64,000 nt of DNA from Lysinibacillus sphaericus (lineage in GTDB: Bacteria; Bacillota; Bacilli; Bacillales_A; Planococcaceae), in contig NZ_SADV01000001.1 in NCBI RefSeq assembly GCF_006864135.1, positions 124,001-188,000 of the forward strand, written 5' to 3'. Position 1 is the first letter of the stretch. The number at the start of each line of letters is the position of its first letter. Below the pieces are notes generated by a model. That model saw only the letters and a list, made by a program, of their open reading frames with translations. It was not told the origin of the DNA and did not search any database. Positions 16,792 to 26,028 of the stretch are shown here, one piece after another. The position numbers and the translations under genes are program-made.

Positions 16792-16893
16792 TAAGAAGAT
16801 AAAATTCTCTTTTCAGAGTAGTTTGTCATACTTATAATCCCCTCACTTTTTGTCTAAGCTAAAATGTATCAATTAACGTTAGAGGGTTTTTAT

Positions 16894-18018
16894 ATGAAAG
16901 GTGTAGGATCGATTAGTATTTTACATGTTGTCTTCTTATCTATGACTGTTATTGGCTTAAAAAATCACGTGACAATTATTCCCCCACTACTCGACGTTGT
17001 AGGGAGAGATGGTTGGGCATCTGTATTAATGGCTACTGTTATTATATTCTTCTGGCTATTTCTTTTAGTTTATATTCAAAAAAAGACGAATCAAGAACCT
17101 ATTAGAGACTGGTTAGATGGGAAAATCGGGAAAATAGGCTCTACTATTGTCATCTATATTATCGTTATTTATTTACTCATTTTAGCTGCTTTTACGATGG
17201 TTGAAACTTTGCAATGGGTAAATACAACGTTTTTACCTGAAACACCGGTCATTATATTATTACTCATTTATACGATTCTTTGTATTTTACTCGTTACAAC
17301 TAGCTTACAAACCATTGTTATGTTAAATGTCTTTGTATTATTTGGTGTAGTAGTCTTTGGTTTTTTTGTAGCATTTACAAATATACAGGTAAAAGAATAT
17401 GAGTTATTACGTCCATTTTTTGAGCATGGATTCCACCCCGTTATCAAAGGGATGGTTTACCCGGCATCAGGATTTATTGAATTAATCATACTGTTATTTT
17501 TACAGCACCAATTTAAAGAACGTCTTCGTTGGTATCATTTAGGCATCATACTTTTCATTTTAATGGGGCTTACTTTAGGTCCACTCCTTGGAGCAATTGC
17601 AGAATTTGGTCCTACCGAAGCCGCAAAGCAAAGATATCCTGCCTACGAGGAATGGGGACTAGTATCAATTGGTCGCTATATTGAGCATCTTGACTTTTTC
17701 TCAATATACCAATGGCTTACTGGTACATTTATACGAGTTAGCTTCCTCTTATATGTTATAGCGGATTTATTGAAAATGACTGGGGCCCCGAAGCAAATAT
17801 GGAGAATGATAGCTCCACCCTTCTTTCTACTTTGTCTACCGCTAATTATTTTAAATGAAAACATATTTTTGAAGGTGAAAGGGAACTATATATTAACAGT
17901 GACTTTTATTTTCTTTTTTCTTCTGTCAATTTTTTTCGTACTAGTAGCGTTCTTTTCAGGTAAGTCTTCCCCAAAAAAGAAATCTGAAAAACAAGAGATG
18001 GAAAGTGGTGAATCATAA
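16894..18018 (+). CDS. Spore germination protein, GerAB/GerB family permease
   Basis: About 374 residues and ten hydrophobic segments; an APC-superfamily GerAB/ArcD/ProY-type protein in the spore inner membrane. It is the presumed nutrient-sensing subunit of a Ger receptor. The reading frame extends to 16864, but AGAGGG at 16881-16886 favours the ATG at 16894 (MKGVGSISILHVVF). Its stop overlaps the start of the GerA-type gene by one base, so translation is coupled. A charged, lysine-rich tail follows the last helix. The nutrient cannot be told from sequence. Confidence 0.92.
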   Translation: MKGVGSISILHVVFLSMTVIGLKNHVTIIPPLLDVVGRDGWASVLMATVIIFFWLFLLVYIQKKTNQEPIRDWLDGKIGKIGSTIVIYIIVIYLLILAAFTMVETLQWVNTTFLPETPVIILLLIYTILCILLVTTSLQTIVMLNVFVLFGVVVFGFFVAFTNIQVKEYELLRPFFEHGFHPVIKGMVYPASGFIELIILLFLQHQFKERLRWYHLGIILFILMGLTLGPLLGAIAEFGPTEAAKQRYPAYEEWGLVSIGRYIEHLDFFSIYQWLTGTFIRVSFLLYVIADLLKMTGAPKQIWRMIAPPFFLLCLPLIILNENIFLKVKGNYILTVTFIFFFLLSIFFVLVAFFSGKSSPKKKSEKQEMESGES

Positions 18019-19478
18019 TGCCTCAGCAGGAGAAGGCGATAGATCTAAACACCTTAAAAAAACTATTTCAAAAGTCAGCAGATATTCAATTTCAGGAATA
18101 TACATTTAATCAAAAAAAGGTTCAATTCATTACCTGTGATGCAATGATAGACCAGCAAATGCTCAATGAAGTCATTATTCGGCGTGTTCAGTACCTTTAT
18201 GACAATTTAGCTGATACAACCTTTGAAGATAATATTACGCAGCAACTTCATGTTCCGACTCTTCAAAAAATCAAAGATAAAGAAGAAGCCATTACCTTTG
18301 TATATACTGGTTTCCTACTGCTTTATTTTGAAGAGGAAGGACTTTTATATGCTAGTAATATTGCTAAAAAGCCTAATCGGAATCCTGAAGAAACGAGGAT
18401 GGAAGTTCTCGTTAAGGGACCAAGGGATAACTTTATTGAAGACATCCGGGTCAACATTGCACTATTACGAAAACGTTTACCTACGAATTCTTTTTGTGTA
18501 GAAAAAATGGAGTTAGGCAAACGTTCGAAAACAAGCGTGGCTATTCTTTATTTTGATGATATTGTCGATATGGATATTTTACACGGAATTAAAAAGCAAC
18601 TGACAGCTGTAGATACAGATATTGTCTTTAGTGGAGATATATTAATGGAGCGAATTAATAAAAACTCCAAACTTTTCCCAAAATTCGATTACACAGGACG
18701 ACCCGATTATGCTATTCAGGCTTTAATTAGAGGACGCTTTCTTATTTTCGTCGATGGTGTAGCATATGGCGTCATCACACCGGTTAATTTATTTTTATTA
18801 TTAAAATCCGCTGAGGATAATGAATATCCCATCGTTTTCAGTTCTATAGAACGACTGTTAAGGATCGTTGGCATTTTAATCGGTTTGCTATTGCCTGCAT
18901 TTTGGCTCTCTTTGACGACCTATCATCAAAATCAACTACCATTCCAGCTTTTAGCAACCGTCGTCCAATCAAAAACAGGTTTACCTCTCCCTTCCTCTCT
19001 CGAAATGCTAATCATGCTACTTATGTTTGAATTGTTTCGAGAAGCCGGCTTACGTCTGCCTTCTGTTATTGGTGGTACGATAAGTGTAGTTGGAGGTTTA
19101 ATTATTGGTGATGCAGCCATTCGCGCTGGTGTGACAAGTCCAGAAATGATTGTCGTTATAGCGATCTCTACAATTGCATCATTTACTCTTGTGAACCAAT
19201 CTCTTGTCACAACCATCAGTATATTGCGTATTGCGTTCATTCTTGCCAGCGCTTTCTTTGGTTTATTTGGCTTTTTCATCTCACTTTACTTTACACTTCT
19301 TTACTTATGTAACATCCGAATTTACGGTTATTCTTACATGAATCTTGCAACAGATTTAAATTGGACAACTATTAAAAAATCGATCTTCCGCTTATCACCA
19401 AAAGGCTATGCCGAGCGTAATAAAGCACTTGCACCCCAAGATAACACTCGTACATCTAAAAGCAGGAAGAAGCAATGA
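18018..19478 (+). CDS. Spore germination protein, GerA family
   Basis: A 486-residue GerAA-type subunit. The N-terminal half is cytoplasmic (to about residue 265), containing the conserved FxGRPDYAIQALIRGRFLIFVDG stretch, followed by four or five membrane helices and the PLPSSLEMLIMLLMFELFREAGLRLP signature. Subunits of this type assemble as an ion channel that opens on germinant binding. The last 4 bp overlap the GerC gene. This and the neighbouring genes form a complete receptor operon in the order B-A-C. Confidence 0.95.
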   Translation: MPQQEKAIDLNTLKKLFQKSADIQFQEYTFNQKKVQFITCDAMIDQQMLNEVIIRRVQYLYDNLADTTFEDNITQQLHVPTLQKIKDKEEAITFVYTGFLLLYFEEEGLLYASNIAKKPNRNPEETRMEVLVKGPRDNFIEDIRVNIALLRKRLPTNSFCVEKMELGKRSKTSVAILYFDDIVDMDILHGIKKQLTAVDTDIVFSGDILMERINKNSKLFPKFDYTGRPDYAIQALIRGRFLIFVDGVAYGVITPVNLFLLLKSAEDNEYPIVFSSIERLLRIVGILIGLLLPAFWLSLTTYHQNQLPFQLLATVVQSKTGLPLPSSLEMLIMLLMFELFREAGLRLPSVIGGTISVVGGLIIGDAAIRAGVTSPEMIVVIAISTIASFTLVNQSLVTTISILRIAFILASAFFGLFGFFISLYFTLLYLCNIRIYGYSYMNLATDLNWTTIKKSIFRLSPKGYAERNKALAPQDNTRTSKSRKKQ

Positions 19479-20635
19479 AGAAAAAAATTATTATATTATC
19501 AAGCTTAGCTACTTCACTCCTTCTTTCAGGATGTTGGGATGTTTATGAAGCTCAAAGAATGTATTATGTAGATGGTCTTGGTATTGATTATAAAGATGGT
19601 CAGTATGTTATATACATGCAATTAATTAACTTCACCAATGTTGCAAAATTCGAGTATCCTAATCCTCAAAAAACAGTACAGGCTGAGGTTGGACACTCTA
19701 AAGGAAAAACAATGGAAGAAGCACTTTATAAATTATTTCAATCCGTCGACCAAAAAGTGTTTTGGGGGCATATGACATTTATAATTTTCTCCGAGGAAGC
19801 GATGAAAAATAAAAATGCCCTCTCCGTTATAGACACTGTATTGCGGTATAGGGAAACAAGGTATCAAATATGGACCTATTGTACACAAGATTCTATAAAA
19901 GACATCCTTCTTCTAACGCCGATTTTGAATACATCTCTTATATCATCAAAGCTTAGTACTCCTTTAGATACAGCTGATAAAGAAATATTCGTCGAGCCCG
20001 TTAATTTTCGAAATTTAGTTATTGGCTTAAATGAACCAAATCACGAAATTGGTATCCCTTATGTAACGATCAGTAAAAACTGGGAAACTGCAGAGCAACA
20101 AGGTCAGGAAACTGCCTTAACAGGGGTTGGGGTACTTTCTAAAAGTGGGTTTAAAGGCTTTATTAAGAATGATGCCGCAAGAGGCATGCAATGGATGCAT
20201 AATAGAACGCACCGAGGTCAAATAACGTTTAAAATAGAGGGTGACGAAACAGATTATTTGACAGCAACATTGGAAAAAATAAAAGTAGATATTGAACCAC
20301 TAGTTAAAAATGATCAAGTAACATTTGATGTCCATGTAAAAATAAATGCAATTTTAAATGGTTTTAAAACGAATATTTCAGAAGATAAAATAAGAAAAAA
20401 GATTATAAAAGAAGTGAAGAAAGAAATTCGAACAACGTATAAAGAAGCATTAACAAAAGATATTGATATTTATCGCCTTTCTGAACAGCTATACCGAAAA
20501 AATGTGAAAGTATGGAAAAAGATAGAGAAAGACGGGAAGATTCCATTAACACCTAGTTCTATTAGGAAATTAGAAATAGACGTTAACCAAGTAAATCCTG
20601 GCCGTAAAACATTTACGGGAACATTTAATGAGTAA
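19475..20635 (+). CDS. Spore germination lipoprotein, Ger(x)C family
   Basis: A 386-residue lipoprotein. The signal peptide ends LLLSGCWD, with Cys20 as the lipidation site. DVYEAQRMYYVDGLGIDYKDG is the conserved GerAC N-terminal segment, and a typical C-terminal domain with EPLVKNDQVTFDVHVKINAIL follows. It overlaps gerA by 4 bp (ATGA). It completes the gerB-gerA-gerC receptor operon, which is expected to be transcribed in the forespore by sigma G; no promoter could be assigned confidently. A terminator hairpin follows. Confidence 0.94.
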   Translation: MKKKIIILSSLATSLLLSGCWDVYEAQRMYYVDGLGIDYKDGQYVIYMQLINFTNVAKFEYPNPQKTVQAEVGHSKGKTMEEALYKLFQSVDQKVFWGHMTFIIFSEEAMKNKNALSVIDTVLRYRETRYQIWTYCTQDSIKDILLLTPILNTSLISSKLSTPLDTADKEIFVEPVNFRNLVIGLNEPNHEIGIPYVTISKNWETAEQQGQETALTGVGVLSKSGFKGFIKNDAARGMQWMHNRTHRGQITFKIEGDETDYLTATLEKIKVDIEPLVKNDQVTFDVHVKINAILNGFKTNISEDKIRKKIIKEVKKEIRTTYKEALTKDIDIYRLSEQLYRKNVKVWKKIEKDGKIPLTPSSIRKLEIDVNQVNPGRKTFTGTFNE

Positions 20636-20640
20636 TCTAA

Positions 20641-20685
20641 AAATATCCCCTTAAATGTACATAACTATTTAAGAGGGTATTTTAT
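20641..20685 (+). terminator. Terminator of the ger operon
   Basis: AATATCCCCTTAAAT pairs with ATTTAAGAGGGTATT over a 10-nt loop, then a T-rich tail. Confidence 0.8.
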
Positions 20686-20859
20686 TTTGGATTAAATATA
20701 AATAAGACTTTATTTATTCATTTTCACATTCCAATTTATCTTGCTATTCCCCAAGGAGTCACCCAGTCGTTACGAAGTTCAACATATGGCAATATGCTGC
20801 GATATTGTCGAAATAATTATTTTTACCACAAAAAAATTAACATATCTTCACATATTGAT

Positions 20860-20887
20860 TTGCAATTGATGATCAGCATGCTATAAT
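20860..20887 (+). promoter_or_regulatory. Sigma-A type promoter of the terC riboswitch transcript
   Basis: TTGCAA at 20860-20865 and TATAAT at 20882-20887, 16 bp apart. The riboswitch aptamer begins about 36 nt downstream of the -10. Confidence 0.65.
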
Positions 20888-20923
20888 TCATGTATAAAGA
20901 ATTGAATAGCTTTTGACAATTAT

Positions 20924-21104
20924 GTCAAAGGGGAGTAGCTAGCAGATGTAAACATAGCATCTGATTTCACATTCGTCATTACATGGTTATTTACCATCGG
21001 GTGTGAAGGCATATCTTGGCGTACAGATATTCTGTGCAACAACCAATTAATTAGCTTAGCAAGACCTTTGCCTATTTTTTTAGGCATGGGTCTTTTTATT
21101 TTGC
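20924..21104 (+). ncRNA. yybP-ykoY manganese riboswitch
   Basis: The aptamer has the family signature AAAGGGGAGTAGC at 20927-20939 near its 5' end and CTTAGCAAGACCTTTGCC at the 3' closing side (21055-21072). The expression platform is an intrinsic terminator: AAGACCTTTGCCT pairs with AGGCATGGGTCTTT, followed by TTATTTT (21061-21100). Manganese binding stabilises the aptamer against the terminator and turns on the gene. The regulated gene is terC at 21175, a usual partner of this RNA. Confidence 0.9.
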
Positions 21105-21174
21105 CTAAAAAAGCAAAGAATAAGTTGAAAGCAATTTATTCATTTCTATTCAAAGTATAAAGGAGGAAATACAT

Positions 21175-21936
21175 TTGGAGGCAATTTTACTAGAATACGC
21201 ATGGGTTCTCGTCGTATTAATTGTACTAGAAGGTTTATTAGCTGCAGACAATGCCGTTGTTATGGCTGTTATGGTTAAGCATTTACCAAAAAATCAACAG
21301 CAAAAAGCATTGCTATATGGTTTAGTGGGAGCATTTGTTTTTCGCTTTGCGGCACTATTTCTTATTACAACGCTCGTTAACTTCTGGCAAATTCAAGCTC
21401 TAGGTGCTGCCTATTTATTAATTATGTCAACGAAGCATATTTACGATTCCCGAAAAGCCAAACAAAATCCCGAGGAAACTCAGGACAATAAAAAACAATC
21501 TGGTTTCTGGATGACCGTACTGAAGGTTGAGTTTGCTGATATTGCTTTTGCCATAGATTCAATATTAGCTGCTGTCGCCATTGCAGTTACACTACCTCAT
21601 ATCGGAAATTTCGATGTTGGCGGCATTAATGCTGGGCAATTCGCTGTGATGTTTTTAGGTGGTATTATTGGTGTTATTATGATGCGTTTTGCTGCTCGTT
21701 GGTTCGTGAAAATACTCGATAATTATCCATCACTTGAAACAGCTGCCTTCTTAATCGTTGGTTGGGTTGGTATAAAGCTGGCTGTTCTAACATTAGCACA
21801 CGAAAAACTAGGTATAATCCCACATGAATTTCCACACTCAACACTTTGGAAGGCCATTTTCTGGATTGTCTTAGTGGCAATTGCCCTTGGTGGCTATTTA
21901 GTTGGTGTGAAAAACCAAAGGAAAAATGTAAAATAA
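21175..21936 (+). CDS. TerC-family membrane protein (riboswitch-controlled Mn exporter type)
   Basis: A 253-residue protein with about seven membrane helices. The acidic intramembrane motifs LEGLLAADNAVVMA (residues 19-32) and VEFADIAFAIDSILAAVA are the TerC metal-binding signatures. TerC proteins next to yybP-ykoY riboswitches (B. subtilis YkoY/YceF, renamed MeeY/MeeF) take part in manganese efflux and metalation of exported enzymes. The start is TTG at 21175 after AAAGGAGGA. The upstream riboswitch supports a manganese role directly. A hairpin terminator follows. Confidence 0.92.
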   Translation: MEAILLEYAWVLVVLIVLEGLLAADNAVVMAVMVKHLPKNQQQKALLYGLVGAFVFRFAALFLITTLVNFWQIQALGAAYLLIMSTKHIYDSRKAKQNPEETQDNKKQSGFWMTVLKVEFADIAFAIDSILAAVAIAVTLPHIGNFDVGGINAGQFAVMFLGGIIGVIMMRFAARWFVKILDNYPSLETAAFLIVGWVGIKLAVLTLAHEKLGIIPHEFPHSTLWKAIFWIVLVAIALGGYLVGVKNQRKNVK

Positions 21937-21947
21937 TGAAAAAATAT

Positions 21948-21978
21948 TACCCGGTCTAGCAAAGGCCGGGTATTGTTT
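21948..21978 (+). terminator. Terminator of terC
   Basis: TTACCCGGTCT pairs with AGGCCGGGTA around AGCAA, followed by TTGTTTG. Confidence 0.8.
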
Positions 21979-22122
21979 GTATCATCAAATCGTGGATACT
22001 TGGTAACCAGTCAGCACCACATGATGATAATAATACATATTTTTTTATAGTTGAATCTTTTTCAATGTTGATTCGTATGTTACTATATAAAAGTTATTTT
22101 ACAAAAGAAAGGATTTTTCTAT

Positions 22123-22755
22123 ATGGCGTATGCTAAAAATCAAAACTTAAATAAGATCTTAAAACACTTTGCTTTTATGTGGGTATTAACAGTTGTCGGA
22201 ATGTACATAGCAACATTATTACCTCCTGCAATTGTCATGCCAATATCCATTATTGCGCTTGTACTTCTTATTATTGTCATCTTTGTACGAAACCTGAAGC
22301 TTGCTAATTCTATTATGTATACAATCCCCTTTTTAATGGGAATTTCACTATTTTGGACAACACAATTTTACATTGTAGAGCTAGGGCAACAGCTTGTTTT
22401 ACTTGTTTTCGTAGCGACTGTAGCTATTTTTATTGTGCTAGCACTGATAGGTATGATGATGAATAAAGACATTTCCAATTGGGGAACCTATTTATTCACC
22501 GTATTAATCGTCGTTATTGTATTTTCATTAGCCTTTATGTTTTTCCCTGTTAGCAACTTGGTCGCTTTGATTATTGCAGGAATTACTGTACTACTTTTTA
22601 GTCTCTACACGGTTTATGACTTTAACCGAATCCGACATAATCACGTTTCAGATGCTGAAGTAGTAGGCATGGCTTTAAATCTATACTTAGATTTCATTAA
22701 TTTATTTGTCAATCTTTTAGAAGTTATTTGGCGTTTAAAAAATGAATTTGATTAA
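22123..22755 (+). CDS. Bax inhibitor-1 family membrane protein
   Basis: A 210-residue protein with seven hydrophobic helices. The C-terminal YTVYDFNRIR and LNLYLDFINLFVNLLEVI motifs carry the two Asp residues that form the pH-sensitive diaspartyl latch described for B. subtilis YetJ, a calcium leak channel. Length and helix count match YetJ. AGAAAGGA precedes the ATG at 22123. It is monocistronic as far as can be seen, between terC and ferritin. Confidence 0.9.
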   Translation: MAYAKNQNLNKILKHFAFMWVLTVVGMYIATLLPPAIVMPISIIALVLLIIVIFVRNLKLANSIMYTIPFLMGISLFWTTQFYIVELGQQLVLLVFVATVAIFIVLALIGMMMNKDISNWGTYLFTVLIVVIVFSLAFMFFPVSNLVALIIAGITVLLFSLYTVYDFNRIRHNHVSDAEVVGMALNLYLDFINLFVNLLEVIWRLKNEFD

Positions 22756-22861
22756 ATTTCCTAATTGAGAATAAAAATCAATCAAATTGCCACACTGCCC
22801 TTCTTCGCTGTATACTAAAAGAGATGCAGCAGGTATTTACTGCAAAGGGAGGAAAACTTTT

Positions 22862-23371
22862 ATGTTATCTGAAAAACTACACACAGCACTAAACGAACAA
22901 ATGAATTTTGAATTTTACTCTGCGCATGCTTATATGGCGATGGCGGCATATTGCACAGATCAAGATTACGATGGCTTTGCCAACTTCTTTTTAGTACAGG
23001 CTGAAGAAGAGCGCTTCCATGCGATGAAATTTTATAATTTCCTAAGCGATCTGGGCTACCGTGCAACAATCCATGGCTTCGATAGCCCAGATAACCATTT
23101 CGAGTCTATTTTACATGCCTTCAAAACTGCTCTTTCACACGAGAAGGAAGTGACTCGCCGTATTTATAATCTATCGGATATCGCTTTAGACGAGCGCGAG
23201 CATGCGACAATGGCTTTCTTAAAATGGTTTATTGACGAGCAAGTGGAGGAAGAATCAACATTCGACACGTTAATTCGTAAAATTGAACGCATTGAAAATG
23301 ATTCTAATGCCATCTTTATGCTTGACGCTGAATTAGCGACACGTTCATTTACACCAGATGCTGAAGCTTAA
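22862..23371 (+). CDS. ftnA: Ferritin (non-heme, FtnA type)
   Basis: A 169-residue four-helix ferritin storing iron in a 24-mer. Ferroxidase residues are visible: Glu in NEQMNFEFYSAHAYMAM, the QAEEERFHAMKFYNFL metal-binding E/H pair, and ALSHEKEVTRRIYNL, then FIDEQVEEESTF. No heme-binding Met typical of bacterioferritin is evident. GGGAGG lies 10 nt before the ATG at 22862; the longer frame from 22787 is rejected. No clear Fur or PerR box was found. Confidence 0.93.
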   Translation: MLSEKLHTALNEQMNFEFYSAHAYMAMAAYCTDQDYDGFANFFLVQAEEERFHAMKFYNFLSDLGYRATIHGFDSPDNHFESILHAFKTALSHEKEVTRRIYNLSDIALDEREHATMAFLKWFIDEQVEEESTFDTLIRKIERIENDSNAIFMLDAELATRSFTPDAEA

Positions 23372-23385
23372 AATTTACTAGTAAA

Positions 23386-23465
23386 TTGAGTCATTTTTTA
23401 TTCCTCCTCAATGTTTTAGTCTTACTTAACATTTACTCAGGAAGATTAAAAATGACTCTTTTCTT
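23386..23465. terminator. Terminator between ferritin and the ankyrin gene
   Basis: GAGTCATTTTT and AAAAATGACTC pair at the base of a longer structure and are followed by TTTTCTTTT; convergent genes lie on either side. Confidence 0.65.
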
Positions 23466-23482
23466 TTACATATTATATGGAC

Positions 23483-25549
23483 TTAATCAAAAAGGCCACT
23501 ATAGCTAAGAAACCCTACTTCTTCGTTTGGTTTTAAAAGCAATAGTTGATCTGTACCCTTTAAGTAAAATAACGGCGCTTCATCATTGACATACGGTTCT
23601 CCTAAATCTTTATACCATTTTTCATTTAGCTGTTTAGAATAAAATTCAAACGATATGTTTTCAATCTTATCGCTTTTACCTATATAAGAACAATATTGCG
23701 TCTCTATATCTTGTCCTGTACTGTCTTTCAAGTAATAAAAATCACAGTCTATTTCACCATATGCGGTATCGAACTGTTTCCTCTTAGCTGGTTTTCCTAA
23801 CTTATTAACTACATCTTTTCTCGAATTACCTAGAGCGATTCCATTAACCATAAAACCATTCTTTTGTTTATCAATCTTAATAATAAATCTACCTTGCTCA
23901 AATAATCCCACCAAAGATTTATTATACTTTTCAGCTATCTCTTGTGCTGAGTCACCGCTACTATTAACAGTTTTTATATCTGCCTTTTTATTAATTAGTT
24001 CTTCAACAGTTTTTTTATCCCCATTTACTATCGCTAAATATAATGGTGTTTGACCTTGTTCATTGAATCCATTTACATTTGTTCCCTTTTTTATCAATTC
24101 TGCTAAAAAATCAAAATTATCTTTTTTATGATTTAGGAGAACATGGATTGCATTATTTCCAAATTTATCAACCTTATTAAGATCTAGTCCTTTATCTATA
24201 AATATTTGAACTACCTCTTTATTTTGAGTAAGAATAGCCGTTTCGTATGTATTTTGTCCATCTATATTCACTCTCTTTAAATCAATATCCAGGTTCAATA
24301 ATTCTTTTATTAATGCTGTATTGTTTAACTGCTGTAATAAGGCTACTTGAACTATATTGTTTCCCTCGTTATCTACTTCTTGAAGATTTACTTTCATTTC
24401 ATTAATAAGGTATTCAATCATCTCTCGATTCCCTGTTTTCATTGCAGAATATAGAACGGTATGCCCCATCTCATTCTTTACGTCCATATCAATACCGTAT
24501 TTATGAAGCTCTTTTAATATTTCATATTGTTCATTATTGATTGCAACATGTGCAAGCGTATCCTTGTCTTTTCCAACTCTAATACTTCCCATTCCTTTAT
24601 TCATTAAGGAAATAGCTAATTTTTTATTAGGTAATTTGATGGCTTCACTTATTGAATTTTCGCCATCTTTGTTAACAAAATTAGCATTGGCCCCGTTTTC
24701 AATCAAAAAATTTATATCATTCATATTTTGACTTTTTACTGCTTCAATCAAAGAGACATCCTTATCTTTTAATAAAAGATAATTTTCCCATGAAAAAGTA
24801 AACTTTGTTATAAAGCCATAAGTTGCAATACCAATAAGCAATAAAAGACTGATTAACACAGAGCTATATTTAATCATTTGCTTTACTTTTTTCTTAAATA
24901 TTTCTTGTTGGCGTTCTTTTTCTAATAGCTCTTTCTTTTTTTTCTCTTCCAACTGTTTTTCATATAATTTAATTTGGTCATTAATCGCTTCTTCATTATT
25001 ATAGATAGAAAGAACATGATCTTTTTCTCTTTTACAACGCTTACATGTGTTCATATTCTTTACGTTAAGACGTCCACATACACATGTCCATTTATCATTC
25101 AATATTTGTGAATAGTATTTTGCATCATTTCCTTCATGTGTTTTTACAAACGTTAATAGCCTAGGGTTATTAATTTCTTTTAGTTCTACTTTTTCTAGCT
25201 CTGATTCAGTTTGAGTCCATGTAGTTTCATCACTAAAAAGTACTTTCTCAATGACTATATCAATGTTTCTTGCATGTGGAAAATTTTCTAATGAAATTTT
25301 TTCATTGTCACCAAATGCTTGGTTAGGACCTATTGATTCAGGTAGCTGAAGTTTATATTTAAAGCTATTTGATTCCCAACCAACTGGCTCACCAAATTGA
25401 TCAAAACAATAAATGGTAGCATTAAAGCCTTTAATTCTATTTTCTGAAATATTATTAAATCTAAATGAGCAATAAACCTTACCAGTTTCTTTACTTCTAT
25501 AAAGCTGATACTTAAGCACTTCAATTGGACAATTTATATCAACTAACAT
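23483..25549 (-). CDS. Membrane protein with zinc ribbon, coiled coil and ankyrin repeats
   Basis: A 688-residue protein of unusual layout. Residues 1-145 form a beta-rich cytoplasmic domain. Residues 153-175 are a zinc ribbon (WTCVCG...CKRCKRE, CxC then CxxC, RanBP-like). Residues 185-222 are a highly charged coiled coil, and 227-248 a single membrane helix. Residues 265-545 hold about eight ankyrin repeats (for example FLIENGANANFVNKDGENSI), predicted outside the membrane. The last 130 residues (GFMVNGIALGNSRKDVVNKLGKP) resemble the G-x-x-LG-x-P units of CAP-associated/SmpA-like domains. GGAGGA precedes the ATG. It lies 13 bp after a small two-helix membrane protein gene. Function unknown. 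Confidence 0.9.
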   Translation of the reverse strand: MLVDINCPIEVLKYQLYRSKETGKVYCSFRFNNISENRIKGFNATIYCFDQFGEPVGWESNSFKYKLQLPESIGPNQAFGDNEKISLENFPHARNIDIVIEKVLFSDETTWTQTESELEKVELKEINNPRLLTFVKTHEGNDAKYYSQILNDKWTCVCGRLNVKNMNTCKRCKREKDHVLSIYNNEEAINDQIKLYEKQLEEKKKKELLEKERQQEIFKKKVKQMIKYSSVLISLLLLIGIATYGFITKFTFSWENYLLLKDKDVSLIEAVKSQNMNDINFLIENGANANFVNKDGENSISEAIKLPNKKLAISLMNKGMGSIRVGKDKDTLAHVAINNEQYEILKELHKYGIDMDVKNEMGHTVLYSAMKTGNREMIEYLINEMKVNLQEVDNEGNNIVQVALLQQLNNTALIKELLNLDIDLKRVNIDGQNTYETAILTQNKEVVQIFIDKGLDLNKVDKFGNNAIHVLLNHKKDNFDFLAELIKKGTNVNGFNEQGQTPLYLAIVNGDKKTVEELINKKADIKTVNSSGDSAQEIAEKYNKSLVGLFEQGRFIIKIDKQKNGFMVNGIALGNSRKDVVNKLGKPAKRKQFDTAYGEIDCDFYYLKDSTGQDIETQYCSYIGKSDKIENISFEFYSKQLNEKWYKDLGEPYVNDEAPLFYLKGTDQLLLLKPNEEVGFLSYSGLFD

Positions 25550-25562
25550 ACTATTCCTCCGA

Positions 25563-25901
25563 TTAATTTAACAACTCAAATTCCTCTTCTTGAGGCTTCT
25601 TATAAATTTTTAAACTTATGTCTTGAAGTAAGGAAATAATTTTCGCTATGGCTAGAAAGAATATTCCTGTTAATATAATAGATATTGCTAATACTAAAGT
25701 TGTAGTGAGATGAGAGGTATAACTATCTTTTAATACAGAATATTTTTCTTCTATAAGGTTATTATCATAATGTTTACGAGTCGCTTCTTCCCAATATTTC
25801 ATATCCTCCCTTTCTTTTTTTAAACTTGAGATTTGAGATAAAGCAAAAATTATAGCGGAAACAATTAATATCACACTTGTTATCTGTAGTACTAATTTCA
25901 C
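25563..25901 (-). CDS. Small two-helix membrane protein, partner of the ankyrin protein
   Basis: A 112-residue protein with a membrane helix at each side of a charged central region: about residues 3-22 (VLQITSVILIVSAIIFALSQ) and 66-90 (TLVLAISIILTGIFFLAIAK). GGAGGG lies 7 nt before the GTG at 25901, which is preferred over the ATG at 25916 that overlaps it. It is 13 bp upstream of the ankyrin gene in the same direction, so the two are probably one operon. I do not recognise the family. Confidence 0.75.
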   Translation of the reverse strand: MKLVLQITSVILIVSAIIFALSQISSLKKEREDMKYWEEATRKHYDNNLIEEKYSVLKDSYTSHLTTTLVLAISIILTGIFFLAIAKIISLLQDISLKIYKKPQEEEFELLN

Positions 25902-26028
25902 TAGTATGCCCTCCATATAATAAAATAATATCTATTATATACCAATTAATCATTATTTACTATTCATTTACTAGGGAAATATTCACAATAATTTTCTTCT
26001 TCCTAATACTTTATTCATTATTAAATTT

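Noticed and set aside
20755..20830. Minus-strand open stretch reading YRSILPYVELRNDWVTPWGI before a stop
   Set aside because: Protein-like, but only about 30 codons, without a start or upstream continuation; too short to call even as a fragment of a known gene.
23395..23425. Ribosome site plus ATG in minus sense (GAGGAGGAATAAAAAATG) after ferritin
   Set aside because: The frame is only eight codons and lies within the terminator stem between convergent genes; likely coincidental.
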